The position numbers were made by a program, and so were the translations under genes. This document shows positions 25,901-32,735 of a stretch of DNA of 60,000 bases, one piece after another. The stretch's first letter is position 1. Each line of letters begins with the position of its first letter. Location of the stretch: contig NC_088299.1 in assembly GCF_032854445.1 (NCBI RefSeq), forward strand, positions 14,007,608 to 14,067,607. Reading direction: 5' to 3'. This DNA comes from Liolophura sinensis (taxonomy: Eukaryota > Mollusca > Polyplacophora > Chitonida > Chitonidae). The notes below the pieces were generated by a model, which saw only the letters and a list, made by a program, of their open reading frames with translations, was not told where the DNA came from and searched no databases.

Positions 25901-27398
25901 ATGCACATCACTAAAACTCCACTTGTTTAATACCTAAACGATTGACTTTCACTTTGGTCACTTCCCAGTTGCAAAAATGTAAATCTGATTCAAGTACAGA
26001 ATGAAATGTCATGTCGTAATCTCCTTGCGCGCCATGTGAATTGGAGTTACATATTTGCGACAGTTGTATTACCAGAATCCAAATGTGGCGTTTGATGCTA
26101 CTGTTGGTCTCATGTGACAAACGGAGGAAGTGAAGATGAAATGGAGAAGGAGACACTTACTATACGAGATTCAGATTCCAGTAACCATTGTAAAGATGCC
26201 CCACAATGTGATGTTTTACCCCTTATTGTGGAATGTAATGACCAACACGAAGTGTTGGAGAGTTGCGGCGGGGAAAATGCTTCCAATGTGTCGGATCGAT
26301 GGTAAGCCACATATATATTTACTGCTTCTTCACACGCGCATTAAAACTTTCCTAGCATAAATCCACATCAACCGAGTGATCCCGATAATCAACTAACCTG
26401 TTTTGAGTTTTGCAGAACCAAAAAAGATTATTTTCTGACACTACACCCACTGTGGCCACCACCAAAGAAAAAAACATGGCAGAAAAAACATGAGGTCGTT
26501 CAAGGGAGACAATACTAGTGGAAATCATTATATTAACACTAGTCAAGTCTAGTCATCCATCTGCCCGTGACATCAGATGGCCTTAATCGATTCCGTCTCG
26601 TTTGTTCCCGCAAGTCATAAAATTCGTCACAGGCAGCTTACGGCCACAGTGGGTGTAATGTCTGAAAATGTTTTTATTTAGTGAGTTTGTGCAGTTGTCA
26701 TGGATCGCTTTTGGTTCTGCAAGACTCAGAACAGGTTAGTTGATTATGGGAACCACTTGGTTGACATGGATTTACCCAACTGAAGTTTGATTCATTCAAC
26801 ACATTACAAGCAGTTTCTCCCCGAACTCTCCTAACTCTTCAAATTCAGAGTTACAATCTGCAACTATCTTACCCCAGGAAAATGGACATGTTGCAACAAG
26901 AGCAAAATACAAAAACACAACCTCCTTAATACAGGAATAGTGTAACTAATTTAGTGGTCTTGCAGACAGAGAGGGCCATGGATCACAACTTTCAGTCAAA
27001 ACTCATGGGTCAGCCAAATATTTTAATTTGGGAGTGAATTAATACTTTGGTACAGGAGGCTGACAACAAAGACCTAACATGCCTAAACTACTTGTGCACA
27101 GCAGCAGTCACTCATCGCCTATAAATATATAAATACATCATCATGTTTTAGAAAATAAATGATCTAATTAGACATAACTTCCAGACTAAAATCCTTGAAA
27201 TATGGGTTACGAGGACATTAACCTAGATTTTAATGCACGCAACGCAATTTCGCAAAGCGTGCGGCCACACTAGTGTCAGCAGGCCTGCCATTCAACAATA
27301 ACATTCAGATTCATTCAAGCGCATCAGTTACGTTCACCTGGAAACAATGTGTGTGCAACGAACAAAATAACTATACCTACCTCAGTTGGCGATGACAT
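1743..27398 (-). CDS. Cation diffusion facilitator (CDF) family metal transporter, Mn/Fe-type, ten coding exons
   Basis: Joined minus-strand exons 27398-27381, 14221-13793, 10425-10269, 9901-9802, 7795-7648, 7209-7053, 5885-5715, 4367-4239, 3392-3279 and 2047-1743 give 1,728 nt, or 575 residues plus TGA; all splice phases agree. CDF proteins are membrane exporters that exchange divalent metal for protons, either out of the cytosol or into organelles. Residues 1 to about 270 are a hydrophilic cytosolic tail. Membrane segments follow from about 275, and a cytosolic ferredoxin-like C-terminal domain ([20 protein letters not shown] region) closes the protein. The metal-site motifs are D308-SAV-D312 and D419-HRN-D423. 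DxxxD in both is typical of the Mn-type subgroup, whereas Zn-type members carry Hxxx[13 protein letters not shown] after the second segment is also a family hallmark. The substrate is inferred from motif only. Confidence 0.92.
2150..2735. repeat. ~47-bp tandem array with ATAC slippage, in CDF intron 9
   Basis: About twelve copies of a unit containing 'GTTACATGTAGCTACTACAT' followed by 'CATACAATGCATACATACAT'. Copy length changes in 4-bp steps (43, 47, 51) because the internal ATAC run gains or loses repeats. The array lies between exons 10 and 9 of the CDF gene. Confidence 0.92.
2865..3278. repeat. ~77-bp minisatellite abutting and partly copying the exon 9 donor of the CDF gene
   Basis: Five copies of a unit containing 'GCCTTACTCTGGTCACT', 'GTTCACA', 'GATCCCCTRATGTGAGAACC' start near 2902, 2961, 3036, 3114 and 3193; the sixth is the genuine exon 9 donor region at about 3268. 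Two types alternate, CACTTACCCC (which preserves the donor GGGGTAAG on the minus strand) and CACTGGTCCC, giving a dimer period of about 157 bp. Confidence 0.85.
3279..3392 (-). CDS. CDF transporter exon 9 (last membrane segment)
   Basis: Acceptor 'TCTCTCAG' and donor 'GTAAGT', phase 1 on both sides. It encodes [20 protein letters not shown] then [18 protein letters not shown]. The [11 protein letters not shown] segment is the conserved sixth membrane helix of CDF proteins. The extracytosolic loop before it ([11 protein letters not shown]) is longer than in many homologues. The donor side is the source of, or was caught up in, the neighbouring minisatellite. Confidence 0.94.
3393..4238. other. 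CDF intron 8, low-complexity tracts only
   Basis: No exon or element recognised. It contains a poly-T tract (about 3980-4007), a second T run (about 4125-4137) and short repeats of 'GTGAGTGACTGA' between about 4010 and 4210. Confidence 0.6.
4239..4367 (-). CDS. CDF transporter exon 8 (second metal-site motif)
   Basis: Acceptor 'TTGTTTGCAG', donor 'GTAGGT', phase 1 to phase 1. It encodes [20 protein letters not shown] then [21 protein letters not shown]419 and D423 of DHRND are the expected metal ligands of the fifth membrane helix. Confidence 0.95.
4880..4972. mobile_element. Fragment of tRNA-derived SINE family A
   Basis: 'TTTATTTATTTATTTGATTG' followed by a diverged 'ACACCGTACTCATGAATATT' and 'CACTTATACAATGGCAGTCA' matches the tail half of the family whose fullest copy is at 29057-29282. 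The tRNA-like head is missing. It lies in CDF intron 7. Confidence 0.75.
4973..5714. other. CDF intron 7 remainder, nothing recognised
   Basis: AT-rich intron sequence with no coding exon, RNA gene or named repeat that I can support. Confidence 0.5.
5715..5885 (-). CDS. CDF transporter exon 7 (third and fourth membrane helix region)
   Basis: Acceptor 'TTTGCCTCAG', donor 'GTACCT', phase 1 to phase 1. It reads [20 protein letters not shown] then [20 protein letters not shown] and ends at [10 protein letters not shown]. The GRTRLEPV motif joined to YPQ of exon 6 is a strong CDF signature. Confidence 0.96.
6040..6215. mobile_element. Fragment of SINE-like family B
   Basis: Shares with the 18990-19340 copy 'TCTTCYTGTGGCAGGGC' and 'CCAACCWGTCCTGTTT' followed by 'GCTCTAACCTCTTARTGCT'. 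Moderately diverged; its boundaries are approximate. Confidence 0.7.
6216..7052. other. CDF intron 6 remainder, nothing recognised
   Basis: About 840 bp of AT-rich intron between the family B fragment and exon 6, with no supported exon or repeat. Confidence 0.5.
7053..7209 (-). CDS. CDF transporter exon 6 (first metal-site motif)
   Basis: Acceptor 'GTCATTTCAG', phase 0; it reads [20 protein letters not shown] then [20 protein letters not shown] and ends RKPYVYPQ plus one base. D308 and D312 of DSAVD are the metal ligands of the second membrane helix. The donor required by the reading frame is AAG|GTCAGA, which departs from the usual GTRAGT but joins exactly to exon 7. Confidence 0.95.
7210..7647. 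other. CDF intron 5
   Basis: A 438-bp AT-rich intron with no additional feature recognised. Confidence 0.6.
7648..7795 (-). CDS. CDF transporter exon 5 (end of cytosolic tail and start of first membrane helix)
   Basis: It starts at 'CTTCTCAG|GTCATACTAC' in phase 2 and reads [40 protein letters not shown] and AKATFLVNL, ending with donor 'GTAAGC' in phase 0. The YYKAQNDLI plus acidic helix before the first membrane segment matches the pre-membrane region of Mn-type CDF proteins. Only this copy of the neighbouring repeat continues into the downstream coding sequence. Confidence 0.93.
7764..9030. repeat. 83/84-bp minisatellite made from the CDF exon 5 acceptor region, ~15 copies
   Basis: Each unit holds, on the minus strand, the intron tail, the acceptor CTCAG (kept in about half the copies), the exon start coding [10 protein letters not shown], and new spacer. 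The anchor 'CTGATCAARTCATTCTGRGC' recurs near 7765, 7848, 7932, 8015 and onward to about 9022. 84-bp units equal 28 codons and keep a frame open; 83-bp units shift it. The last five units share a derived form (GTACGGCCAGAGGGTGAACA). Confidence 0.93.
9031..9801. other. CDF intron 4, distal part
   Basis: Holds a poly-C tract near 9129-9140 and otherwise unremarkable sequence between the minisatellite and exon 4. Confidence 0.5.
9802..9901 (-). CDS. CDF transporter exon 4
   Basis: Acceptor 'CATGTTTCAG', phase 1; it reads [20 protein letters not shown] then [12 protein letters not shown] and leaves in phase 2 at donor 'GTAGGT'. It encodes part of the hydrophilic N-terminal cytosolic tail (about residues 202-235) with a basic stretch before the first membrane helix. 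Confidence 0.9.
9902..10150. repeat. Two to three decayed tandem copies of CDF exon 4
   Basis: Blocks at about 9930-10009, 10020-10111 and a weak one at 10111-10150 repeat the exon 4 sequence ('TTTCCAGYTTTGCTCATCAT' and 'CATGTTTASTTGAGCTCAAA'). Period about 85-90 bp. The acceptor AG has been lost in these copies, so they look non-functional. Confidence 0.8.
10269..10425 (-). CDS. CDF transporter exon 3
   Basis: Acceptor 'CCGATCTTAG', phase 0; reads [20 protein letters not shown] and continues [20 protein letters not shown] to donor 'GTAAGA', phase 1. Part of the long hydrophilic N-terminal tail; no named domain recognised. Confidence 0.88.
10426..13792. other. CDF intron 2, no gene recognised
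   Basis: About 3.4 kb of AT-rich intron. It contains short imperfect repeats of 'GTACAAGTACT' type near 10520-10620, an A-run near 10718 and, near 12760-12820, a sequence resembling the reverse complement of SINE family A ('GTAAATGAAATATTCTTGAA'), strongly decayed. Confidence 0.5.
13793..14221 (-). CDS. CDF transporter exon 2 (disordered N-terminal tail)
   Basis: Acceptor 'TTTGTTTTAG', donor 'GTGAGT', phase 0 on both sides, 143 codons. It opens [20 protein letters not shown] and continues with a Pro/Ser/Thr/Asp-rich low-complexity stretch ([16 protein letters not shown]), then a basic segment ([28 protein letters not shown]). No methionine begins the frame, so an upstream coding exon is needed. 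This tail looks disordered and possibly phosphorylated, but that is inference. Confidence 0.88.
14222..14985. mobile_element. CDF intron 1, first part, with internally deleted SINE family A copy (14624-14730)
   Basis: At 14624-14730 the family A tail ('TTTATTTATCTATTTGATTA') joins directly to its head region ('GAGCTGGACTGGAACTCACA' to 'CTCCTGGGTCATTACGCTGC'), so the middle of the element is deleted. The surrounding sequence holds no other recognised feature. Confidence 0.7.
14986..15034. repeat. Poly-C and (CT)n simple repeat
   Basis: A long C run interrupted by one T, followed by CTCTCTCT and ATTCTCTCTC, in CDF intron 1. Confidence 0.9.
15035..15816. other. CDF intron 1, no feature recognised
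   Basis: AT-rich sequence with frequent 'ACATGTACATGTAT' motifs; no exon or repeat family supported. Confidence 0.45.
15817..15994. mobile_element. Hairpin MITE with ~80-bp inverted arms
   Basis: The left end 'TACACTGGACAAGGC' and the sequence after it recur as reverse complement up to 'GCCTTGTCCAGTGTA' at 15980-15994. Arms of about 80 bp match with few differences and leave a short central loop around 15897-15915. Both ends sit at TA, compatible with a Tc1/mariner-type target, but this is inference. Confidence 0.88.
16590..16825. mobile_element. SINE family A copy, nearly full length, diverged
   Basis: Order matches the family: tail 'TTTCTTTATTTGACATG', 'TATGGTGGGAGGAATCCAGG', 'GAGAGGAAATCAGCATAAGC', then 'GTGAGAGGCTCCTGGGTCAT' and 'TGCGCAGCACCGGAAAGCG', the decayed tRNA-like head. 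Open frames here run into the neighbouring (AT)n and are not genes. Confidence 0.8.
16842..17002. repeat. (AT)n microsatellite
   Basis: About 160 bp of TA dinucleotides interrupted by 'ATACATGTATGTATAT' around 16920-16935 and again at the right end. Confidence 0.97.
17217..17565. repeat. ~50-60-bp degenerate tandem array
   Basis: About seven copies of 'AACATTATTACATCAGACAA' followed by 'TCCAAATATACAGCTATACT' and 'CACATGAG', with length variation between copies. Confidence 0.85.
17566..18785. other. CDF intron 1, no gene recognised
   Basis: Contains a short two-copy repeat at about 18122-18195 ('TGGTGCTGATATTTACAC'). No supported exon. Confidence 0.45.
18786..19475. repeat. Degenerate 'TCATCATCAAGAAGTG' array split by a SINE family B insertion
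   Basis: Irregular 'GTCATCATCAAGAAGTG' type repeats run from about 18795 to 18985 and resume at about 19355-19475. Family B sequence sits between the two halves, so the array predates the insertion. Confidence 0.7.
18990..19340. mobile_element. SINE-like family B copy carrying a nested truncated second copy
   Basis: Carries 'GCTTGGGGTTAACTG', 'CAGTCATATGATGAGGAGG', the 'TCTTGTGGCAGGG' block, then 'GTCACATTATACTGACACC' and 'CTCTAACCTCTTAGTGCTC'. At 19104-19191 another piece of the same family in opposite order, ending 'GTTAAACCCCAAGCACTCAC', is flanked by the 13-bp direct repeat TCTTGTGGCAGGG (19091-19103 and 19192-19204). Confidence 0.8.
19800..19953. repeat. (ATTT)n runs with a local ~60-bp duplication
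   Basis: Two (ATTT)n-like runs are each followed by the same sequence, 'GTACATTTCTCTTCCCAGGC' and 'TTATTTGATTGTTGTTCCAT', a two-copy tandem duplication. Confidence 0.85.
20400..21060. repeat. Degenerate ~28-bp tandem array
   Basis: Many variants of 'AGCATAGCAGATAAATCTGA' followed by 'TCTCACAA', more regular towards the right. A hairpin element interrupts it at 20896-21023. Confidence 0.85.
20896..21023. mobile_element. Hairpin MITE inserted in the 28-bp array
   Basis: The left end GGGCCCACTTGCA and right end TGCAAGTGGGC are inverted, and the arms stay complementary inwards with 'CCATGGCTACCAG' near 'GCCATGGTAGTTACG'. It lies cleanly inside the tandem array, which marks it as an insertion. 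It shares 'TAACTACCATGRCAACRTA' with the element at 48788. Confidence 0.85.
21061..24324. other. CDF intron 1, with small SINE fragments at 21693-21752 (family B) and 23584-23665 (family A)
   Basis: The family B piece is 'GAGTGAGTGCTTGGGGTTTA' plus 'CAATTTTTCAGTCATATGAC'. The family A piece is 'TTATTTGATTGGGGTTTTAT' plus 'AAGAATATTTCACTTATATT' and 'AGCATTATGGTGGGAGATG'. Elsewhere no coding exon or RNA gene is supported. Confidence 0.6.
24325..24880. mobile_element. TTAA-flanked MITE with ~20-bp terminal inverted repeats
   Basis: Left end TTAAAGGAGAAGAAAATTTA and right end TAAGTTTTCTTCTCCTTTAA are inverted repeats bounded by TTAA, the target of piggyBac-type transposases. The 556-bp interior is richer in CG than its surroundings and has no transposase. 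A 34-codon frame at 24713-24817 starts [16 protein letters not shown]; its reality as a gene is doubtful. Confidence 0.8.
24881..26140. other. CDF intron 1, no feature recognised
   Basis: AT-rich, no exon or repeat family supported. Confidence 0.45.
26141..26301 (+). CDS. Candidate first coding exon, plus strand (orphan or alternative SH3-gene start)
   Basis: From ATG at 26141 the frame reads [20 protein letters not shown], continues [20 protein letters not shown] to SNVSDR, and meets a good donor, GATG|GTAAGC, leaving in phase 2. Composition is coding-like and acidic, like many protein N-termini. It lies antisense inside CDF intron 1. No next exon is visible nearby. Exon 2 of the SH3 gene (36221) accepts phase 2, so it could be a distant alternative first exon. 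It could equally be chance. Confidence 0.3.
26357..26774. mobile_element. Hairpin MITE, ~415 bp
   Basis: The left arm from 'AAATCCACATCAACC' through 'ATAATCAACTAACCTGTT' and 'TTTTGCAGAACCAAAA' to 'CACCCACTGTGGCC' is repeated inverted at 26641-26774. The right arm has about 45 extra bases near 26665-26705. A second short palindrome (CCATCTG...CAGATGG) sits in the loop at 26556-26580. Confidence 0.85.
27381..27398 (-). CDS. CDF transporter exon 1, six-codon micro-exon with start codon
   Basis: On the minus strand ATG TCA TCG CCA ACT GAG (MSSPTE) is followed at once by donor GTAGGT in phase 0, matching the phase-0 acceptor of exon 2 (GDSFLTNG). No in-frame ATG precedes exon 2 within its own frame. 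The link spans about 13.2 kb of intron and rests on phase, donor quality and GC-rich context only. Confidence 0.6.
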
Positions 27399-27680
27399 CG
27401 GTAATAATTTCCACGTCTCAGACGTGTTACAGGAGCTACAGTTTTCCTGGGGGTCGATTGTTATACGTTGTTCGTTTGCGGTTTGCCTGGCGGACAACAG
27501 TCGTCAGTGCACTTCCCAGCCTGACAGATGTTTTGTGCAGGAATCGTCAGCCAACCAGCCAGCCGTGACAGCTGGCCATCAAGTCCGCAAAGGGTCCTGG
27601 CCCCAGTTCAACTCCCCTCACCGATTTCGCTCTCCCCAGTGACCTGATTAATCGCTGCCCAGGTAAGTTCATCGCTGATA
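27399..27680 (-). promoter_or_regulatory. Probable 5' UTR and promoter of the CDF transporter
   Basis: The sequence just upstream (minus strand) of the candidate start codon is more CG-rich than its surroundings and contains a near-perfect palindrome, CACGTCTCAGACGTG, at 27411-27425. No TATA box is obvious. Extent is a guess. Confidence 0.35.
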
Positions 27681-28645
27681 ATGGATGTGATAAATGTAAG
27701 GTCACAGGGACGCAGTTCTGTCTGCGACATTCTTTTTTTTATCCCAAAACAAGAAAGACTTCTATTAGGAAGGGCAGATAACTGGAAACCATATTCTAAA
27801 TCAAAAGGTTTACAAAGCTTGCATACTGGATGCTCATTAAACCCCTCAAGCATAGACAAATGCAACACATTTCCTACACTCTCTTTCATTGCAGCACAAG
27901 GCATTAACGAATGAGCCGATTTGGCCGAATTTCGGCGCATGCTGATCTTTCTAATGTTTTACGCCGTACTCAAGAATATTTCACTTATACGACGGCGGCC
28001 ACTCTCGCAGAATTAACCCCTGGTATAGGTCTATATATATGTTAACCATATATGCCCTTTATAGGCCAAAACTTTTGAATATATATTGTCAAGATATTAA
28101 CATTCTTTAGAAATAATAAACAGTTACAAGCATTTGAGAGAATCGTGTGGATAACGCGTTTATATCCACAGGCCAATACTCAAGCGAATAAATTTCGCGT
28201 GCGGAAACGTGGCATGAAGAAAGGCATGTACTATTAACCGAAATGTCGGAAATAATAGTAATGTGCATGAAAACTCGAAGAACAGGTATATATATCCCCA
28301 GGCATTCTTACAATGCAGAGCATATCTGACGTACACAGCCTATAACAGAGCCTATATTTATAACAATTACATTGAATAGCATGTAACAGCATTCAGACTA
28401 TTTAGGCCTATATCTTTTTGTTTTGTTAAATCTTCCAACATGTTTTGAATAAATTCCCTTTATGTGTGCGTAATAGGCATGCATAGGCCAATATGCAGAG
28501 ACACAAATAAGGTCATACAGGCAGTAATTAAATATAGGACGTTTGTGTGATACAGTACTCTGACCTGTATATTATTTTCAGACATTGGACTTAATTGTTT
28601 AGTTCTGTCAAAGCCACAACAAATTGTACAATGTTATATGTAAAC
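27681..28645. other. Intergenic, with SINE family A fragment at 27954-28005
   Basis: The fragment reads 'TGTTTTACGCCGTACTCAAG' then 'AATATTTCACTTATACGACG' and 'GCGGCC' and is little diverged. No gene is supported in the rest. Confidence 0.55.
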
Positions 28646-28650
28646 CAATC

Positions 28651-28751
<101 letters not shown>

Positions 28752-28794
28752 TTCCGGAACAACACCTCCCCGCCGCTGAGTAAACACTCTCCAC

Positions 28795-29042
28795 GGAGTG
28801 AGTGAGTGAGTGAGTGCTTGGGGTTTAACGTCGTACTTAACAATTTTAAATCATATGACGACGAAAAAATCCTTAGAGTGCATGTGATGTGCCCCCTTGT
28901 TGCAGGACGGATTTCCACCGCTCTTTTATCTAGTGCTGCATCACTGAGACGCCTTACCGCAGGCAAGTAAGCCACACCACCCGAGCCATTATACTGATAC
29001 CTGCCAAACCCCTTCATGCTGAACGCCAAACGAAGTTACAAC
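28795..29042. mobile_element. SINE-like family B copy, near full length
   Basis: Begins with (GAGT)n, then 'GCTTGGGGTTTAACGTCGTA', 'TCATATGACGACG', the 'TTGTTGCAGGACGG' block, 'CATTATACTGATACCTGCC' and 'TTCATGCTGAACGCCAAACG'. Read on the minus strand it would end in (CACT)n, a typical SINE simple tail. Confidence 0.8.
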
Positions 29043-29056
29043 TTCCTTCTTTATTA

Positions 29057-29282
29057 ATTTATTTATTTGATTGGTGTTTTACGCCGTACTCAGAATATTT
29101 CACTTATACGACGGCGGCCAGCATTATGGTGGGAGGAAACCGGGCAGAGTTCGGAGGAAACCCACGACCATCCGCAGGTTGCTGAGAGACCTTCCCAGCA
29201 TGAGCTGGGCTTGAACTCACAGCGATTGCATTGGTGAGAGACTCCTGGGTTATTACGCTGTGCTATAGCGCGCTAACCAACT
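29057..29282 (-). mobile_element. SINE family A reference copy, tRNA-derived
   Basis: Read on the minus strand: a tRNA-like head with 'TTGGTTAGCGCGC' (A-box-like) and 'GTGAGTTCAAGCCCAG' (B-box-like), a body including 'GGTTTCCTCCCACCATAATG', and a tail ending in (AAAT)n. This is the fullest copy and defines the family used in other entries. Confidence 0.88.
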
Positions 29283-30107
29283 TCCTTTTTTAAAGTCTTA
29301 GGTTAACTGTTGACGGTTAAATGGATACCTTAAAAAAGAGAAGGTGTATAGCCCCTTCCCCCACTCCCTCGTTCTCACTTAAAATAAATACATAGTTAAA
29401 TGGACTCAGCTATGTAGGCATGCACATGTATTTTAAACATTGGATTCTACGCTACCATAAGCTTTTTATTACCATATGCTAATAGTAACAAGTGACGTCA
29501 TACCATGCATGTTTTTGAATAAAGTATGTACAGTGGTAATTGACTGCTGCATTAAAAACGCATACATGTATGAGTGCAATCGTGTGGAAAACTATGGATG
29601 TGTCGTTGATAATGAGCTGAATTTAAAGAATGCATTGCATGTATTTATAAAAACACACGCATTAATGTGCAAACGGTCTACTGTTCTTATTTAAACGCAG
29701 ACGTCTTATCCATGAACGCTTTACATGTATACGTTTTTGTGAAAACATAGGCTGGCATCAATTTAATAACACTGACGTTTTCAATAAATCATTTCCAAAG
29801 TGGTTTTCCAAGACATTGGTGTTTTATAGAAAACATTTACATCTCTACTAGAGTGGTCAAATAACCGTTTTTATTTTAACATGTATGCCTATAAGTTTTT
29901 GCTGGTTACATCATCTTTAGTTGTAACCGTTGCAAGCACGGTCTTCATATTTTTAGCTGCGACCACAAGTAGCTCTGTAAATCAACCTTTCTGCCTGTCG
30001 GTTCGTCAGTTGCCCATGAGTATATAAAACAATAAAATATAACTTCTTCTATATCACGGCGGACTTGTAGGTAAACAGGTCACTATGCAGGATTATACAA
30101 CACTATA
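29283..30107. other. Intergenic, nothing recognised
   Basis: AT-rich sequence without supported exon, RNA gene or repeat. Confidence 0.5.
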
Positions 30108-30368
30108 TATACGTACCATGTTAATGTGCTTGAACATATACGTACCATGTTAATGTGCTTGAACATATACGTACCATGTTAATGTGCTTGAACATATACG
30201 TACCATGTTAATGTGCTTGAACATATACGTACCATGTTAATGTGCTTGAACATATACGTACCATGTTAATGTGCTTGAACATATACGTACCATGTTAATG
30301 TGCTTGAACATATACGTACCATGTTAATGTGCTTGAACATGTACGTACCATGTTAATGTGCTTCAACA
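30108..30368. repeat. 29-bp tandem array, nine nearly identical copies
   Basis: 'CGTACCATGTTAATGTGCTT' plus 'GAACATATA' repeats exactly every 29 bp (30112, 30141, 30170 to 30344), with only one internal substitution and one in the last copy. Such identity implies recent expansion. Confidence 0.97.
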
Positions 30369-30410
30369 AAAGATTTTCGACAAACATAAGCAGTTTCTCA
30401 TTACTGATAC

Positions 30411-30540
30411 ATTAAAAAAAATCAATCTGTTCATTTTAACAGAAAGTCAGTTGTATGAGTGATGCTAGAATGTATTCTATTATCGTAGCAGATTGTTCTG
30501 TTAAATATTACTCACATATTCTATTAATTCAACCCAAAGA
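30411..30540. mobile_element. MITE family M1, half copy
   Basis: Carries the terminal region 'AACAGAAAGTCAGTTGTATG' and 'AGTGATGCTAGAATGTATTC' through 'CACATATTCTATTAATTCAA', then stops. It matches the left half of the 31631-31905 copy. Confidence 0.75.
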
Positions 30541-31630
30541 TTCATGGATTCATAAAGATTAATCCCGGCTTCAAAATTGTTCTTCCCTGTTGTTCACATA
30601 TAAACCGATTTATGTGTATTCAGTTTTTGCGAGGAGGTTTTGAATGTACCCAAGGCGCATCGAAATTGGGATACAGTAAAACTATGACAACTAACATGTA
30701 TATATACGGTCCGCAAGTGAAAACAGGAAAATTTGCTATTAAATCTTGTAGGTGGTTGTGTGTTCTTGCCATTGTCAGATTGACAGCCACCAAGATTCCA
30801 GTCTGTGGATACCTGACAACATAGGACTATACATAACCACATTGATCAAGTAAGTTTTTCGACCCAGTGATCACCCATGCAGTTTGTTTATCCATGCAAG
30901 TTCAACATCTCTCTGCATTATATTGGTAGCATAACAATTTCGTCAGAAGTGTTTGTTGAATTATGAAACACTTCGGTACATTCAGGTTAGATGAATTGGT
31001 GTTCTTCCCGTTTTGTCCACCATGCATCGCCTTGGAACTTTTGTTGGAGTTTCCACAATACTAGTCTAATTTGTCAAGATTATCAGTGGAAATGGAAATA
31101 TATTTTTGAGTGCTTTGCATGCATCACCCGTAGATTCTTGCGCATGGTCAAGTGTATTTTTTTCATTACTGGGGCATTAATAAAATCTCCTTACATCAGC
31201 AGTGTAATTCAATACCATAAACATGGACTGTTTTATTAAAAAATTGTAAATAGTGACGAGATAACGGATTGTAAGAATTATACATGTATTTCTAAAACAA
31301 GAAAGTAGTTTACCTGAATAGCCAAAATTACTTGCGAGATGTGTGTTTGTAAATACAGTAGCTATCATAGATATATGTGAACTATCTCCATGACATGATC
31401 GTCATTGTAAACATGCATTACACCGTGGCACCTGTCAATTTTACAGTCTTAAATGTGTTTCATATTTAAAAGTTTACCAGTTCTTTGCACATGTCTTATA
31501 CAGTAGCCTACATTTTGTATGATAACTATATAGCGTTCGGTTGCTATATATATATATATAATTAAATTGTTTAATATATATTATAGTATGATTTCATGTT
31601 AACGATTGTATTAATATGTTAATTATTCTC
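30541..31630. other. Intergenic, nothing recognised
   Basis: No supported exon or repeat apart from a short TA run near 31546-31562. Confidence 0.5.
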
Positions 31631-31905
31631 AAAAAATGAATCTTTTAATTCTGTTGTTCTGTTAAGGAAGTCTGTTGTCTGAATGATGCTATAGAATGTA
31701 TTCTGCTATTGTAGCAGCTAGATTGCAATGTTAAATATAACACACATATTCTATTTATTCAAGATAAACATTCTATTAGACTAACAGGATATTATGTTGA
31801 ATATGACAGAATATTATGTTATAATAACAGAATACATGGTAGCATCACTCAGACAACAGACTTTCTGTCAAAATTATTAATCAAAATAGATTAATTTTTT
31901 GAATA
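31631..31905. mobile_element. MITE family M1, full copy with long terminal inverted repeats
   Basis: The left 'AAAAAATGAATCTTTTAATT' to 'GTCTGTTGTCTGAATGATGC' and the right 'GCATCACTCAGACAACAGAC' to 'AGATTAATTTTTTGAATA' are inverted repeats of about 60-70 bp. No coding capacity. Related copies lie at 30411, 36368 and 58355. Confidence 0.88.
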
Positions 31906-32106
31906 CATATAGTTTGACTGTGGCGCAAGTATGATTTCATAAGATGTATTCCTCGATGCTTGATCGTGCTAAGAGATGTATGTAATTTGATTTTTATGAT
32001 TCATGTATGCTGCATTATCATTGGGATTTAGCTGTACATGTATATCAAATTTCATATTTACATATATAGTCCCGTACTGAGTGTTTTAGCTGAGTCCTCA
32101 TCTACC

Positions 32107-32210
32107 ATGGCGCATGGTCAAGACTTAATTGAAAAGGTTACTGGGTGCATTTTGCATTCAGACATAAACCCAGTTAACGTAGTTGTTTCCATTTCGGTCA
32201 CAAAGAGCAG
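32107..32210 (+). CDS. Candidate short first exon, plus strand (low confidence)
   Basis: ATG in a strong start context (ACCATGG) opens MAHGQDLIEKVTGCILHSDI and reaches a possible donor AGCAG|GTTTGT in phase 2, the phase accepted by SH3-gene exon 2. Without splicing the frame stops soon after at 32221. The donor is weak and there is no other support. Confidence 0.2.
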
Positions 32211-32479
32211 GTTTGTTCCATAATTAAGGCAGCAGGGAATCAGTGAAGAGTAGCGTACATGAACAAATAGAGCACCTCGTCGACAAATCCCCAGGGTGAC
32301 GTCAGCGACATTAACTCCTGGTACGCCGTCATCGTCGCGGCTCTAGTTAACCTGGAATTTAGCACCTTGTTCGGGATCATTCGGCACAGATAAGCTGGCA
32401 GTGAAAGTCTTCCGCAGCCACTCCATTCTGCTGCATTCCACTCTTATACGTGGACATAACATGGCACAGAACAGTGTAG

Positions 32480-32735
32480 TGTCATACCTAAGGTGCTTGT
32501 TGCTGTCTCAGTCAGTACTTAGACGTTAGACAGGAATGATTGAACAGGTGCCAGTACAATGTGACTGGGTGGGGTGTCATCGGTACGATGCTTCAGTTGC
32601 AACAGCATATTGGTGGCAGGGACTCTACCTGCCACAAGAAGAAACAGCATATGCACACACACCTCGTATGAGTTTATGTTTGAAAATGGTTAAGTACGAT
32701 GTTGAACGATGTTGAACCCCGAACATTGTCAAATG
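32480..32735. mobile_element. SINE-like family B copy, reverse orientation
   Basis: Contains the reverse complements of family B blocks: 'GGTGCCAGTACAATGTGACT', 'GGGTGGGGTGTCAT', 'CTGCCACAAGAAG' and 'GAAAATGGTTAAGTACGATG'. A short repeat (GATGTTGAAC) lies at its right end. Confidence 0.75.

Noticed and set aside
27349-27940. Plus frame at 27349 and minus frame at 27608 as genes
   Set aside because: They lie over the CDF first exon and promoter, show no family resemblance, and are explained by CG-rich composition.
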